The notes under the pieces: generated by a model
What the model was told of the DNA's origin: nothing
Seen by the model: the letters and a program-made list of their open reading frames with translations, nothing else
The model's database searches: none
DNA from: Panaeolus papilionaceus
Lineage: Eukaryota; Basidiomycota; Agaricomycetes; Agaricales
Length of the DNA: 64,000 nt
Reading direction: 5' to 3'
Assembly: GCA_015501605.1 (NCBI GenBank)
Contig: JADNRZ010000008.1
Coordinates: 806,001-870,000 of the forward strand
Position numbers and translations under genes: made by a program
Part shown: piece by piece, positions 1-12,250 of the stretch
How the letters are laid out: every line of letters begins with the position of its first letter
Position numbering within the stretch: position 1 is the first letter of the stretch

Positions 1-340
1 CAATGAAACTAAAGAACAAGGCCCTTCCCAACAAAGAAACGCAATAAATGAGCGCGTCCACTCCTCACAAGTTGACGATGAAAAGGTTATAAAATGCACG
101 TTTTGTGTGAGGAATTTAGAACCAAAGCTGTGCATCAATTGGTTGTCTTGGTTGCTGCTTGAGATTGTCCGTGCCGAGTTGAGCGCGTTCGGTGACTCCA
201 ATGAGTTGGTGGTGTCACATCTTTGTCACGCTGAACCTGCGCTTCAGTGCCGCACAGTGGACAGGTTCAACTTCAACAACTCCCAGCTCGTTCTTCTTCA
301 AAGGGACTTTCCCCTCAACTCCTCCTCATCACTCCCAATC
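1..340. other. 5' flank of the F-BAR gene
   Basis: No gene is seen here. The frame of the first F-BAR exon stays open upstream to about position 107, but there is no in-frame ATG before 341, so this is best read as promoter and 5' UTR of the gene that follows. Confidence 0.5.
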
Positions 341-3300
341 ATGAATATAACTGCCAGACGACAATCTTCCTCGACATCACTATCTAGATATGCAAGGACC
401 AATTCCCCTAACCAGTTGGACCCATCGCTTGATTTCTGTAACTCTTTCTGGGGCATTGGTGATGGAGGTGTCGACGTGCTCTTTGCTCGTATGCGCGGAG
501 CTACGAGAACCATGGAGGAACTGAGAGCATTCTGGAAGGAGAGGTACACGCGAATTGTTTATCTACGATTATCTCATATATTGACTACGGTTTCAGAACC
601 GCCATCGAGGAAGATTACGCTAAAAGATTAGGGAAACTCTCAAAGATGGCTTTGGGTCGGGATGAGATAGGGTGAGTATCCAAAACTTTACAAGCTTTAT
701 CGAGTGTTGGGACAAATTGCGGAGACCCTCATCTTGGTCCCTGTTCATATATTGGTCATGCACAGGTTCCTGGTTGGTAGCGGCTACCTCAGGGAGGCAT
801 GGTCTCCTCATTTCACCAATACCATTGCATCACCATGTTTCACACAATCCTTTGACTAACTGCCTCATTGATAGAGACCTGCGTAAATCACTGGATACCG
901 TTCGATATGAAACAGAATGCCAAGCTGCCGCCCACCTAGATCTCGCACAGAAAATTCATGCAGAACTTGAAGGACCCACAGCTCGCTTCCATCAAAGACA
1001 GGTGGAATATAAGAAGACGAAGCAGTCAGAGATTCAACAGAAGTTCAAGAACAAGCAAATTCAGGAAGGGCATGTAAACAAGGCACGCGAGAAGTACGAG
1101 CAGGATTGTCTGCGAATCAACTCATTTACTGCACAAGCTTCCCTCGTTCAAGGCAAGGATCTAGAGAAGATCAATCTCAAGCTGGAGCGGACACAACAGA
1201 CAGTGCGGACCAATGAACGAGACTTCGCTCACTGTGCACAAGCATTGTCTGTTACAGTTCAACGATGGGAAGAGGAATGGAAAGACTTCTGTGATGCCTG
1301 TCAGGATTTGGAAGAGGATCGCTTGGATTTCACGAAAGATACGGTCTGGAATTACGCAAACTTGGTTTCCACTGTCTGCGTATTTGATGATGAGGTGATT
1401 TCCGTCCTATTCTGAGCTGGAGTAACTTCTTATCATTTTCTATAGTCATGCGAAAGAGTGAGGCTGTCATTGGAACAGATGGAAACGGAGAAGGAAATTC
1501 AAACTTTCGTTCATGACTATGGCACAGGCAACCACATTCCGGATCCTCCCCGCTTCGTCAACTATCAAAATGCTGATGTCGTTCCTCAAGCCGGTGCCCG
1601 TCCTACAACCCGACCTGCTCAATTTATCCGTTCTTCCGCAAGGCCTCTTATCCCCATGTCTATGAACCCATACCCTATGGATGACGAACCCCTTGTTAAT
1701 GCAGCAGGTGTTGGCGCTGGTGGGGGAGCCAAACCTGCTGACCTATACCCGCATGAACAGCCCGTTGACCTAAATCGTCGCTCGACTCGCGGTGGATCAG
1801 GACCTATTCCATATACCAACGGACATGCCCCTAGCCATGCATCCAGTCATTCTTCTAGTCAAGCTGGTCCTAGTCGCTCTCCTCCCGCGCAAACCCAACA
1901 GCCAAGTCAACCGCAGCAAAATGGTCAAAATGGCCGGCCACCGGCAAATAAACGGGCTTCAACTGTCGGCACTCCGTCTCAACAACTTCGACAGGTCCTC
2001 CACGATCCGCACGCTGAGCCTATTGATCCTAATGCTGAGACATATATCAAAGTGGGCACAAACGCATACAAAGTGGATCCATCCAGAGATCCTCAAGGCT
2101 CATCTGGAATTCGCGCTAGCATGTCATCCCCCATCAAGACAAATGGAAACAGTGCAGCCGTCGATCCGCTGGTCAAACAGTTGGAGGAATTACAGATGCA
2201 GGCGACTTCATCGACGAATAGTGCGAGGCGTAACACGTTTACCAAGCCTAGAACTGATACCCAAGATGCTAGATTAAGCCACGCACCATCTGTGGCGGCA
2301 TCGTCAACATCAGCTCGCTCCGGTACGACAGCTGGTCCAGGACCTTCATCGCTGTCATTGTCTCCTCCACCCACCGCTGCTTCTGCTGCAGGTTCGAGCT
2401 CTCAACGCGCGACAACACCGGTCAGAGACTACAGGAACTCTGCAGATATGATTGTTGGAGCGCACCCATCAACTTCTAGACCTCCATCACCGAATCCACC
2501 TACCGCCGCCTTCATGGTTCCCAAGCCTTCAGTGCCGCCACCAGGATCTGATGTCGTACAGGAAGTTTTGGCAGGTTACCAACAGTCTTTGCCTGGAGAG
2601 AGGAAGAGCATGATCCTTAGTCGCAGCCCTAGTCGAGCCGGACCTCCATCATCTGTCAGCCCAGTTTCTGGCCCGACACATGGCCATAGCAATAGCATCG
2701 GTCAGAACCAAGGAGCGATGTTGGCAAGACCCCTCAGCCAAATGGGCCACGCTGGCATTGGAGCACATGGATCAAGAAGCAACAGTCCTCAGCCCATCTC
2801 TCGAGGACCCAGTCCGGCTCCTGGACAGGTCGCTAGAAATAGCACGTACATCCAACCACCAGCTGCAAGTGGTGCTGGGCTTGCTCGTTCGCCCAGTCCA
2901 AATACTATCGGTATTGCTTTGGATCCCAGTGGTAGGGTGATGCATGATGAGATGGCACAACGATTCCAGCAGCAACAACATAGGCCTCCACAAACTCAGC
3001 AGCCAGGTTATGCGCCTCCACCGCCACCTGGCCAGCAGATGCCACCGCACCCAGCACATGGCCAGCAACCCCATCGCCGATCGAGCTATGTTGCACCTAT
3101 GTCGAACGCTATGGCGCCTCCGATGGCACCTCAGTCATACCCCGTCACCCCACCCCCAGGGCCTCAGATGTACCCAGCCCCTTCTCCTCAGCCAACTTAT
3201 GCACCACCTCCTCAGCCTGTTCAGCCAGTATACAGCCAGCCACCTCCGGCTCAGTATCAGCAGCCTCCGCCACCACAGCAGCAGCAAATGAGATATCAGC

Positions 3301-3833
3301 AAGCACCTTCAAGCCCATATGGAAGTGTGAATGGAAGTGTCCAGAGAGGAAGCACTGGTAACTTTTATGGTAATCAGACACCTCCACAGCAACAGCCTAT
3401 TCAGCACCAGCAACAACCTCAAATGATGGGACATGTGCAACAGCAGAGGACTGGGTATCAGCAGCAGCCACCTCACCAACCACCAGCTCAGGCTCCTCAA
3501 CAATATGGTTATGCAGACCAGGCAGGTCGATCACCTTCACCTCAACCCCCTGCCCAAGTCACCGAGGATGGAAGCAACGTTTTGTTCTATGGTAGGTTTC
3601 TATTCATACTGATCCTTGGTGAGCAGACGTACTTATGCTTCTTGTGTGATGTAGTGAAGGCCCTGTATGATTATAGCGCAACCATCGACGAGGAATTCGA
3701 CTTCCAAGCCGGAGACATCATTGCCGTTACTGCTACGCCCGAGGACGGGTGGTGGAGCGGTGAACTGCTTGACGAAGCTAGACGACAAAAAGGGAGACAT
3801 GTTTTCCCAAGTAATTTTGTTTGCTTGTTCTAA
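341..3833 (+). CDS. F-BAR and SH3 domain protein (Cdc15/Imp2-like)
   Basis: Five exons join in frame: 341-543, 597-671, 875-1394, 1446-3591 and 3655-3833, giving 1040 residues. An FCH/F-BAR domain runs from about residue 31 (DFCNSFWG) to about 290, including ELRAFWKERTAIEEDYAKR and a long charged coiled-coil helix. A disordered middle of about 650 residues is rich in Ser, Pro and Gln, with poly-PQ stretches near the end. A C-terminal SH3 domain fills residues 982-1040 (KALYDYSA, DGWWSGEL, FPSNFV). F-BAR domains bind and bend the plasma membrane, and the SH3 recruits proline-rich partners. In fission yeast, Cdc15 and Imp2 with this layout scaffold the cytokinetic ring. Role in septation here is inferred. 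ATG 341 was chosen because it is the first in-frame ATG before the FCH domain. The last intron sits just before the SH3. Confidence 0.92.
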
Positions 3834-5267
3834 GCTTGAACGTCGTGGGTTGAGACACGATAATTGCGGTGTTGTTCCACCCCCGCTGTGGTCGTAGCCG
3901 AGCTGTCATACCCTTTTTTTATCCATTGCTGCCTACGGTCCGACACTCATTCTTTAATCATTTTCTTGCTTTCTTTTTACACCACGACCGGTCAAGTCAT
4001 ATCCTGATTCATGATGAAGATACGCTTTCTACGTATACCTTTATGCCTTGTCGAACATAATGCTTTGCAACCCCACTCCTCGGTTTTCGGATCTGTTCTC
4101 ATTGCAGTGCCCCGCAAATATCCATCGCATTTCTACTCTGTGCTTTTAGTTACTGAAACGACGTCACGACATTCCTTTTCTTTTCTCTCTGCATCTCTCT
4201 CGCTCTATCTAGTATCCTTCCCACTGGCTGGCTATATTTCCTGTGTACTCTTCATATCCGTTATCGTACCGCAAGCTTTGTATCTGTTATGGGTAGTAGT
4301 ACAGCCATTCCAATTCATTCAGTGAAACTCAAGAAATTGACACCTCCGACTCGTGATCTCCGTTTGTGAACGTCGCTATTTCCGTATGCAACATGTGAAG
4401 TATTTCCCGATGGCTTCGATAATTATAATTTTTGCGGTATTCAACGTTGGGTATGTTCGGACAGAGACGGTGTAGAAAGAAATCCGAGTAGCTCTTCCAT
4501 TGTTTGGTTTCGCGTCAGTACTGTAGAACTACGCCTCACCCTCGGATCAGGACAAGACTGAAGTGTCCTGAAATGGAATGAGGACTGAGAACAACAAACA
4601 GGTGCCATGATCAGCTGGACACCATCATAACAGACTTGACTGAGTACCAAGACGGTATAAAAAGGTTTAATGCACCAACAGTCATCTTGACCATCTATTC
4701 TCACCTCGCTGGCATTTGTCATTGCAAGAACACGTTGCAAGTCGTTACCAGCCACCAAAGTCTTACCGCGAAGACCATTACAGGGATCTAGTGCACAACA
4801 GGGAATCGATTGTCATCTTTATTCCACCCCGACACCCTAGAAGCCGAATATCCAAGCTTTCAAGGGACCTTTTTTGCAGTCCAACGTCACCTGGATTTCA
4901 AATTACACAATTTGTAGGTCCAAATATTCCCCAGATGTGTCTGATGAAGTGCAACGAGGCTGATTCAACTCTTCGTCCCTTCATTAAATTGCCAGACTGG
5001 GTTAGAGGTGTACGCAGCGTGCCTTGGCCCTTGATAAAGGATCCAACTACATAATAACCCAGCAAGAGTGAAGAATTCTTCCGTCTGTCCAAGGCGCTTC
5101 TGTTTCCCCCAGTCACTTCCATCCGCCTCAGATCCACCACTCATCCGGTGTTCACGAACCAAATCCAACGACTTAACGGGTTGTAATCTCTTGAATAACC
5201 CTTCTTACGAACTACTGTCTCTTGCACCTCACCTCTCTCAAATTTTTATTCTACTTATTCTTTCAAC
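3834..5267. other. Intergenic region, including the F-BAR gene 3' UTR
   Basis: No convincing gene. The first 500 bases after the F-BAR stop are pyrimidine-rich and look like a 3' UTR. Short open frames exist on both strands between 4441 and 5140 but have no recognisable domain, splice pattern or signal peptide. Confidence 0.5.
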
Positions 5268-5459
5268 ATGCGAGCTGCCTGCGACCTCTACGAACACCCA
5301 GCACTGTCGAGCTCTGAAGTTTGGGCGAAGGATGCTTTGAACCGCTCTGGTGCCACCCGGTTGTTCTCAACACTAGGAGCTTTCACCGTTGCTACGGTTA
5401 TCACAGTTGCGGCGTGTCAGTATTCTGGCCTCGTCGACGTTACCTCCCTACACAGATAG
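5268..5459 (+). CDS. Possible small single-pass membrane protein
   Basis: An open frame of 63 codons starts at ATG 5268, after a pyrimidine-rich leader that could be a 5' UTR. Codon third positions favour C and T as in nearby real genes. The product has a polar N-terminus (EVWAKDALNR) and then one hydrophobic stretch of about 20 residues (LGAFTVATVITVAACQYSG) that could span a membrane. A GT donor (gtaagt) overlaps the stop codon, so the gene may continue: splicing to the acceptor near 5687 would add only a few residues before a stop at 5708-5710. I do not recognise a family. It could also be a chance ORF or an upstream exon of a gene I could not assemble. Confidence 0.33.
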   Translation: MRAACDLYEHPALSSSEVWAKDALNRSGATRLFSTLGAFTVATVITVAACQYSGLVDVTSLHR

Positions 5460-6505
5460 TAAGTTTATACTTTCGATTTTTACTTAACCCACACGCATCA
5501 ACTCGGTCTGCGCACATGACCCTAGTCTGTGCTGCTGGAGATCGACGCAGAGGGTCCGGTTATTCTACCCGAGAGCAGGTCCTTCAGCTTCCGATGTGTC
5601 TCCCCGCTTTTCTTTATCCTTTTTCTTCCCTTCGATCGCAGTTGAGCCATTTACTGACAAAGTTAATTTATTTTTTGCTCTACAGTGCTGTGCTGCAAGG
5701 CCTTCTATGAATTCTGCCCTGACTCTCTCCACGAGGCCATCCGCACATGGCCCAAATACTCCAACCAAACTGTGCAGAAACCCCAACCCCACTTGACGAT
5801 CAAGATGGTTATTGCTCAGTGGGGGACGGTCCTGCACCGGACTTTCAATATCAACCTTACCCTTACCCCCCGTTTAACGCCTCAAACGCAATTGTCAACT
5901 TCCATTTCTTGCATACTCGGTTGTGCAAGCCCCGACCCTCTTTTTGAACATCAATTACCTCTTTTCGTCTGTTTTAAATCTATCCCTGGATTTTATGCAA
6001 CCCTCCTCTCGGATCTCTTTCAGTGTCTCCCTTCTACCTTCCCTAGCTTGCGTTCACCATTGTTATTGCTCTGCATCTTTCCCTTGGCCAATGTGTTGTA
6101 GTTTATTCACTCATATTTTCTGTCATCTTGTGATGTCTCATCAGTGTACCATAGTGTAGGATACCTTTTCGTTTGTTGTTTGTCTTGATGCCGTAACGTG
6201 TTTGCTACGAGTTTATGATATTCTACGTCCTTGACGTTCTCGTCCGTTTATCAAGGAAGGAGTGACGTATTACGGGGTTGGAAACACCTAGCGATCGGAA
6301 GAAGACTTTGAGCATCGTTTCTTCCAAGCAAATTTTGAAAGCTAGAGTCGTGATCTAGACTTAGAAAGGTAGAGCGTAACGTTAATCTTGAAAGCATCTC
6401 CGTGATTCGTGGCATTTGCAAGCCTGATGAATGGGTATGGGATTACACGAGATAATACATGCATTCGGGTCTAATCTGACGAAAGTGGACAAGAAACAAT
6501 GGTGC
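5460..6505. other. Region downstream of the small ORF; no resolved gene
   Basis: Two overlapping open frames between 5685 and 6101 have fair codon bias (one reads DDQDGYCSVGDGPAPDF near 5800), so an unassembled exon is possible. I could not link them to a start. The rest, 6100 to 6505, is the 3' flank of the coatomer zeta gene. Confidence 0.35.
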
Positions 6506-7184
6506 TTAGAGCTGGTTGATTCTTTGCTGCATCTTCTCCTTGACAGTTTGGTATGCGTTCATAATCGTCTGCTCGTTGATGACGATTTCCGTTGTGTCTG
6601 GTCGTGGTCGACTGACGCGCGAAGCAATGGCAGCTGCGTCTGTGTCAACGATGATTCTGTGCGAGTATTGAGGTGAGAAATTCGTGACATAGGGTGTGAT
6701 ATTGTTGGAACCTACCCATCGTCTATCGTTTCGTCGAGGCAGAGCAACACTAGATCCAAGTTCTCTAGAACAGCCCGCTTCTCCAGCGCATTGCGTAGTA
6801 GCATAGTGAAGGCGTCAACGAGGGAGTTAAGAGCGCTGTAGAGCATGATCTCGTTCTCCGTTGGGCCCGCCACGAAGTAGATGATGAGATCAAGAGAGTG
6901 CTTGTACACGACAAGATGTGAGTCGTATAGGATAATATCGCCTAAGATGTTACCGCCATCAGTGAACACGACGGTGGGTCAGCAATTAGGATCAACAACG
7001 CACCTCCTGACTTCTTGGTCTTTTGCCATAGTCCCTTCTCAAAAGCCTTCTGCTCCTTCAATGTAGCAAACTCCTTGGACTCGCCCTGAGGTGTGCCTTT
7101 GGGTTTGTAGTATTTAGCAAGGACACGATTACCCTCTGTGTCGAGGATGATGAAGCTCTGAATGCTGTATAGAGTGAGGTTCAT
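6506..7184 (-). CDS. Coatomer subunit zeta (COPI)
   Basis: Three exons on the minus strand (7184-7004, 6941-6716, 6656-6506) join to 185 residues, the usual size for this subunit. The N-terminus MNLTLYSIQSFIILDTEGNR and the central segment DSHLVVYKHSLDLIIYFVAG are typical of zeta-COP, followed by the ENEIMLYSALNSLVDAF helix. The protein has the longin-like fold of clathrin-adaptor small chains and, with gamma-COP and other subunits, forms the coat of Golgi-to-ER COPI vesicles. Both introns are short and keep phase. It is transcribed away from the NIF3-like gene; the two start codons are about 210 bp apart. An essential single-copy housekeeping gene in other fungi (known of the family). Confidence 0.95.
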
Positions 7185-7395
7185 TTTAGATCGTAAAACT
7201 AAAGATATAAAATAATTTATTAGATGAATTGAAATGCAATTGCCGATGAGGACATACCTTGGACACGTCAAGACGTGGAAGTCGTGATTGAGCAGGATCG
7301 TTTGTCGGAGTTCGGAAGTACGGCTTGTTCTCCCACCCCGACCTTGATATTCTGATATCCTTGCAACTTGAACTCAATCATCATCTGTGATACAA
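7185..7395. promoter_or_regulatory. Shared divergent promoter of coatomer zeta and NIF3-like genes
   Basis: The start codons of two divergent genes lie only about 210 bp apart, so both promoters and both 5' UTRs must fit here. An AT-rich patch lies at 7195-7230 beside the coatomer gene. No clear TATA box was identified for either side. Co-regulation is only an inference. Confidence 0.55.
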
Positions 7396-7943
7396 AATGT
7401 CATTGACTCGCTTCAAATTAATATTTTTTGCTCCAAGGGATAGTACAAAGCGCATTCTTGATCATCTTTTTCAAAGCTTCCCTCAGGAGGTAGGAAAGAT
7501 TGGCGACTATGAACGATGTGCTTTTGTCACTCGAGGAACAGGTTAGGTTTCTGGACTTGGTGCTACGGATTTCTTTTTATGTACTAAACACCCATATATC
7601 TCCCTCCCGTCGACGTGGCCATGCTTTTCTATTAACCCATGATATTCAAACTTTATTTATAGGCCAATTTCAACCAGTAAATGGAGCTAACCCGACAATT
7701 GGACAGACCGGCCAGCTGGAGTATGTGGAGGAAGATAAAGTGGAAGTAGTTGTCAACGACAAGGGCCAGCAGGAGGAAATCAAGAATGCAATTCAAGAGC
7801 TAAAGAACGTGTGTATCTACTTTTAACGTCGTGAGAGCCTGTTTTCCAAAGAAGAGACCATGCTGATAGTGTCTTCCCTCTGTTATTAGGCGCATCCATA
7901 TGAAGAGCCCGCTTACGAGGTTTATCAGATGGAAAACCTTTGA
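7396..7943 (+). CDS. NIF3/CutA-like small protein
   Basis: Three exons (about 7396-7541, 7663-7808, 7890-7943) encode about 114 residues. The product matches the ferredoxin-like insert domain of NIF3 proteins as it occurs alone: an N-terminal strand with KLIFFAP, then IGDYERCAFVTRGTGQF, GANPTIGQTGQLE and the C-terminal signature AHPYEEPAYEVYQ. Stand-alone proteins of this CutA-like type are small and thought to form trimers; their biochemical role is poorly defined, though NIF3 relatives bind metals. The start ATG follows directly on the divergent promoter. My base count of exon 1 was one off from a clean frame around 7430-7441, so the exact start coordinate or frame there should be confirmed, although the protein reads through without a break. 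Confidence 0.8.
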
Positions 7944-8318
7944 ATCAGCCTTCTTAGCTTGTTTCTTACTTTGTGTCTATAGCATCGCAAGATTCCCTGA
8001 GCAAAACACCGGGCCTATCAAAGCTCCTAATACCAAATCTTCAGTCCATATGTTCACCAATGAACCGCAACGTGCGAGAAAATGCATTCAGGTGCTTCGC
8101 TTCATGTCAATCATCGCGTACAGCGGGGTCAGCAAGTTCCTGAGTGCCACATGCAACGCCTGTTAAACCGCAGCTAAAATTAGCAGCGACATCGCCTGCC
8201 GTCTCCAATTATCTGGACGAAGGCTCCATATAAAACCCCTTGAGGGGAATTTCGATTCGCACCGCGGGGGTCCCTTCTTATCTATTCTTCTCCTTTCTTT
8301 TCTCCTCCCCAGCGCATC
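7944..8318. other. Intergenic region before the phosphoesterase gene
   Basis: No gene seen. The last 60 bases before ATG 8319 are a C/T-rich leader typical of fungal 5' UTRs. Confidence 0.5.
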
Positions 8319-11279
8319 ATGTTGTTCAATCAAGGTCTTCGAACTGTCCTTGGGCTTGTGGCAGTTTTTACTGGTGTTTTGGGATGCTCTGATCATGAAG
8401 ATGGTCCTCATGATCATTCGAAGCGCGGGCATTCTCATGGACCTGCGCCAGTACAATCTGTGACGCCCCCTTCTCGAGCTTTGGAATGGGGAGATATCAA
8501 TATCATCCACACCACAGATAGTCATGGCTGGCTGCTTGGTCATCAGAAAAAGTCGTTCCCCGAACCTAATTACAGGTATGCTCCAACATTCGAGTTTGGG
8601 TTGGGGGTGCTGACCATGTGGTTTCAGTGGAGATCTAGGAGACTTTGCTTCCTTCGTTGCTCATATGAAGGAGATCGCACTGGTATGAGTTCGTTAGTTG
8701 TTAGACTGCGCCACACCTTATGAGTGCGAATAGGAAAAAGATGTGGATCTCTTGCTTGTTGACTCTGGTGACCTCCATGACGGTAAGAAAAATTCAATTA
8801 AGGTTATTTCTAGATAACTTCATTCTGTAGGCACTGGTCTGACCGACGGGTTTCCCGCTGGAGGAATTGATGCACATGATGTAGGCTTCTTCTCCCGACT
8901 TCATAAGCGCCGCATTCTGATAGGTATTTGCAGGCCAATCAATTCCTCAAGCAGCTTCCTTACGATGTCATGGCTATCGGAAAGTAAGAATCGCAACTAA
9001 AGGGAGTCGACTAACACTCACTCTGAATCCTGTATCAGTCATGAGCTCTATATCTACGCCAATGCTTTGGATATGTAAGTCGGCCTTTATCTCGTACCTT
9101 CCAAACATCTAAGCAGTTGTATTTTAGGCATCAAAATTTCGCCCCCAGTCTCAAAGGCCGCTATCTGTCATCTAATGTAAATATAACTCTTCTCAACGAG
9201 AAAGGACAAGTTGTCACTGTGCCAGTCGGAGGTATGTTTTTCGCGACAGTTCTCGATATGGATAAATACTTAAGCTCACCGACAGAACGATTTGCCAAAT
9301 TCAAGACGAGGAAGGGAAAGAAGGTTACTTCCCTCGGTGTGCTCTACAACTTTACCGGAAATGATCGCAATACCACAGTCCAAAAAGTCGCAGATATGGT
9401 GAACGAATCTTGGGTACGACCTTTGTTCCGTGTTCTAGACAATATGCAACATAGCCTAATCCATGTTCACAGTTCGCTGAGGCGATAAAAGAAGAACCGG
9501 ACTTCTTCCTTCTTGTAGGGTAAGCCATCTCCCTCCCCTTCAAAGAGCCGATATGAAAGTTCTTATTCACATGTAGCCACATGCCTGTCGCTCGAGACAA
9601 CTGTAAGATGCCGGCCATATTCAAAAGACCCTATCTGACGCAATTCATTTCAGGGCCATTGGTATTCAATGCCATTCGAGCTGTACATGCCTCTACGCCT
9701 ATCCTGATTCTCGGTGGTAAGCATTGACACCTGGTGACGAAATTTAAATTCCCCACGTCCTCATGTCTTGCTTCTTCAGGGCACACCCACATCCGCGATT
9801 GCTGTATGCCAAACACGCTCTGATATGTTGTCGTATTTTTTCTGATGAGAAGCATTATCTGTTTAGTGCAACTCGATTCTCGTTCAATGTCCCTGGAGAG
9901 TGGTCGTTATATGGAGACTATCGGTACGCACCCTACTCTTTTAGAGACGACACGTTCCACTGATTTTTATGTGCTCATCGTTTTAGGCTGGCTTAGTGCG
10001 TTGTTCGAACCCAATACTCTTTAACCGTGTGTTTAACTTTACGGTTAGCTGCCGACCTTGATCATAAAGGAAGCAAGAAACCTATCAAGTTTAGTCGCCG
10101 GTATTTGGACCCTAACAGAGTCTCCTACGAGGTTAGTCAGGGCATTCCATGAAGGGTTTGGTCTGCGCGTGCTAAAGCCATTGACTAGTTCCATTCCCGC
10201 AAGAGCACCAATAATTTCGATACCATCAAAGGAAAGCTCATTTCGAAGGGCCTCAATGACCTTGCAGCCCGATTCGACTTGTCCGCACAGTTTGGTGTGG
10301 CACCCCATGATTTCACGCTTAGCCAGTGGGTTATATCACTGTTCCGCATCAAAAAAATATGGCTAATTTTTTATTAGGGCTCCATATCCATCCGAGGATT
10401 CTGCTTTAACTCTATTCATTGAACAGGTATGTACTTTCGATAACCCATAGCATAGATGTGCTTAATTCGCCATCCGTTGATCCAATTGCAATTGTTCAGG
10501 CCGCCCCTGTTGCCTTGTCCATCAACAACACTCGTGCCAGCAACCCCAGAATTATCATTACCAATTCCGGGTCCCAGAGATTCGACATCTACGCTGGATC
10601 ATTCACCAAAAACGACCAGCTAACAGTATCGCCGTTCGCTGATGCCTTCCTCTTCATCCCCAGTATTCCGTTCAGCGTTGCAAACCAGGTCCTCCCGACT
10701 CTTAACAATGCTGGAGCTGATGAACGCCGTCGTGCTCTCGAGGAGCGGGACTCAGACCTCTACGCTCGCGGTCACGTCGACACCGTATACCGTCGCTGGC
10801 TCAAGGAGATGGACGAAAGGAACGGACTGGCTCGAAGGGCCGCGCAGAACCTGACATTGGGATATGTCACCACTGATGTGAGTGCCTTGTTCCACTCCCG
10901 CGGCGTCTTTGTCATTCTGATTCATTTTATTTTATCACTAAATTTGACATTTTATCTGACCCCGACGTTCAATTTCTGAACCCCTCAAATTTTTTGATGA
11001 TGATGGCGATCGCAGTCGTGCCCCGGCGTTGGCGACGATGTGCAACATGCGCCCCTGCCGTTTAACTCTGTCCCAGATTTCATTGGGTCGGTTCCGCCAC
11101 AGGTCTCCGCTGACACGCCTGTCGATCTCGTTTTTGTCGATTTCATTGAGACGCAGTTGTTGCAGATTCTGAATTCGCTGCAAACGACCAAGACGTTCAC
11201 GACGACTGATGTGCAAAGCTATAGCCCTGTGCTGGCAAATGCAATCTTGGGCTTTTATGCCCAGTCTGCATGGAATTGA
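8319..11279 (+). CDS. Secreted calcineurin-like phosphoesterase / 5'-nucleotidase family protein
   Basis: Many short introns interrupt a protein of about 625 residues. A signal peptide (LGLVAVFTGVLGC) is followed by a histidine-rich stretch (HEDGPHDHSKRGHSHG). All metallophosphatase motifs are present in order: TTDSHG, DSGDLHDG, GNHEL (split by an intron near 8983-9041), VGHMPVARDNW and GGHTHIRDC. These residues bind two metal ions that activate water for phosphoester cleavage. The C-terminal half (from about residue 350) matches the fungal group related to yeast YHR202W, with SMSLESGRYMETIGWL after the last motif. It is probably secreted, vacuolar or wall-associated; the substrate is unknown. 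A single-base intron misplacement in the middle is possible because several exons are very short, but all catalytic motifs join in frame. Confidence 0.85.
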
Positions 11280-12250
11280 GCATAGAAGTCTGGTCGAATA
11301 ATTTAAACCATAAAGCACTACGTTGTGTATGTATGTATGCATCCCTGAAAGGGTCCGTCCGACCAATCGCATTTGAACTTGCTGTAGAATCTGTACTGGT
11401 CTTTACTTTGTAACAATGAAAAAATTCACGATTGCAAAGATTGGTCGGTCAGTCGGTTGGTTAGTTGACATGGTATATTTTATCACAACCGTATCGCATC
11501 GATTCGAAGGTCCAATGGCTTGTAACGGGTGGCACTTCGTGGAACTGTAACCTAAGAACTTCGAAGGGTCCGATAGACCAACGCCCCCACTTTGACACTG
11601 CGATGGTCGCATGCTGAACGCTCATTGGAAGCTGATTTGACCCTGTGGCTTTCGAATGATGGATGTAAACTTGGTGGTCTACGGTCACAGTCCGAAAGCT
11701 CAACTAAGAAGTAACAAACGGGAGTATATCCATGTCAATTTGATGCAATTGCTGTACCTAAAAGCCCCAGAGAGCGGATAGCAGCTCCGAAGATACGGAA
11801 AGACAACAAACAAGAGTGTTTATAGAATAAATAATGAAGGAAGGACAAGTAAGTATGTTTACGTACGGTACAGGAAGGCTAGAGACGGTAGCCGGCGAGT
11901 ACGTCGTAGGACTGTCACTAAAAAGAGGGAGGGGTATCGAAAGCAAGTACGATAACGGGAACGCGATCCAAGGGGAGTGAGGCAGTAAACGAGTGTAAGG
12001 GCGCTTATATGTAGGGTTGCAAGAGGTCAAGAGCGGTTAGACAATTGAATAGAACGGAAAGGGTTGAATGGAAGGGTCAAAGGGTGGTGAGTAACGGGGA
12101 TAAATATATTGTATGTATGGGTGGAGTTGTGGAGATAGGGCAATTTAAACGCTCCTCGTTCGCATGAGTGGGTACACGAATCTGAAGGTAGCCCTCGGCA
12201 CATTTGACTACATCATGATGTGCTTGATAGCAACATCATGTTAGCGAGTG
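11280..12250. other. Intergenic region between convergent genes
   Basis: The phosphoesterase ends on the left and the first seven-helix gene ends on the right, so both 3' UTRs lie here. No gene, tRNA or transposon feature was seen; minus-strand open frames up to 144 codons lack splice logic or domains. Confidence 0.5.
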
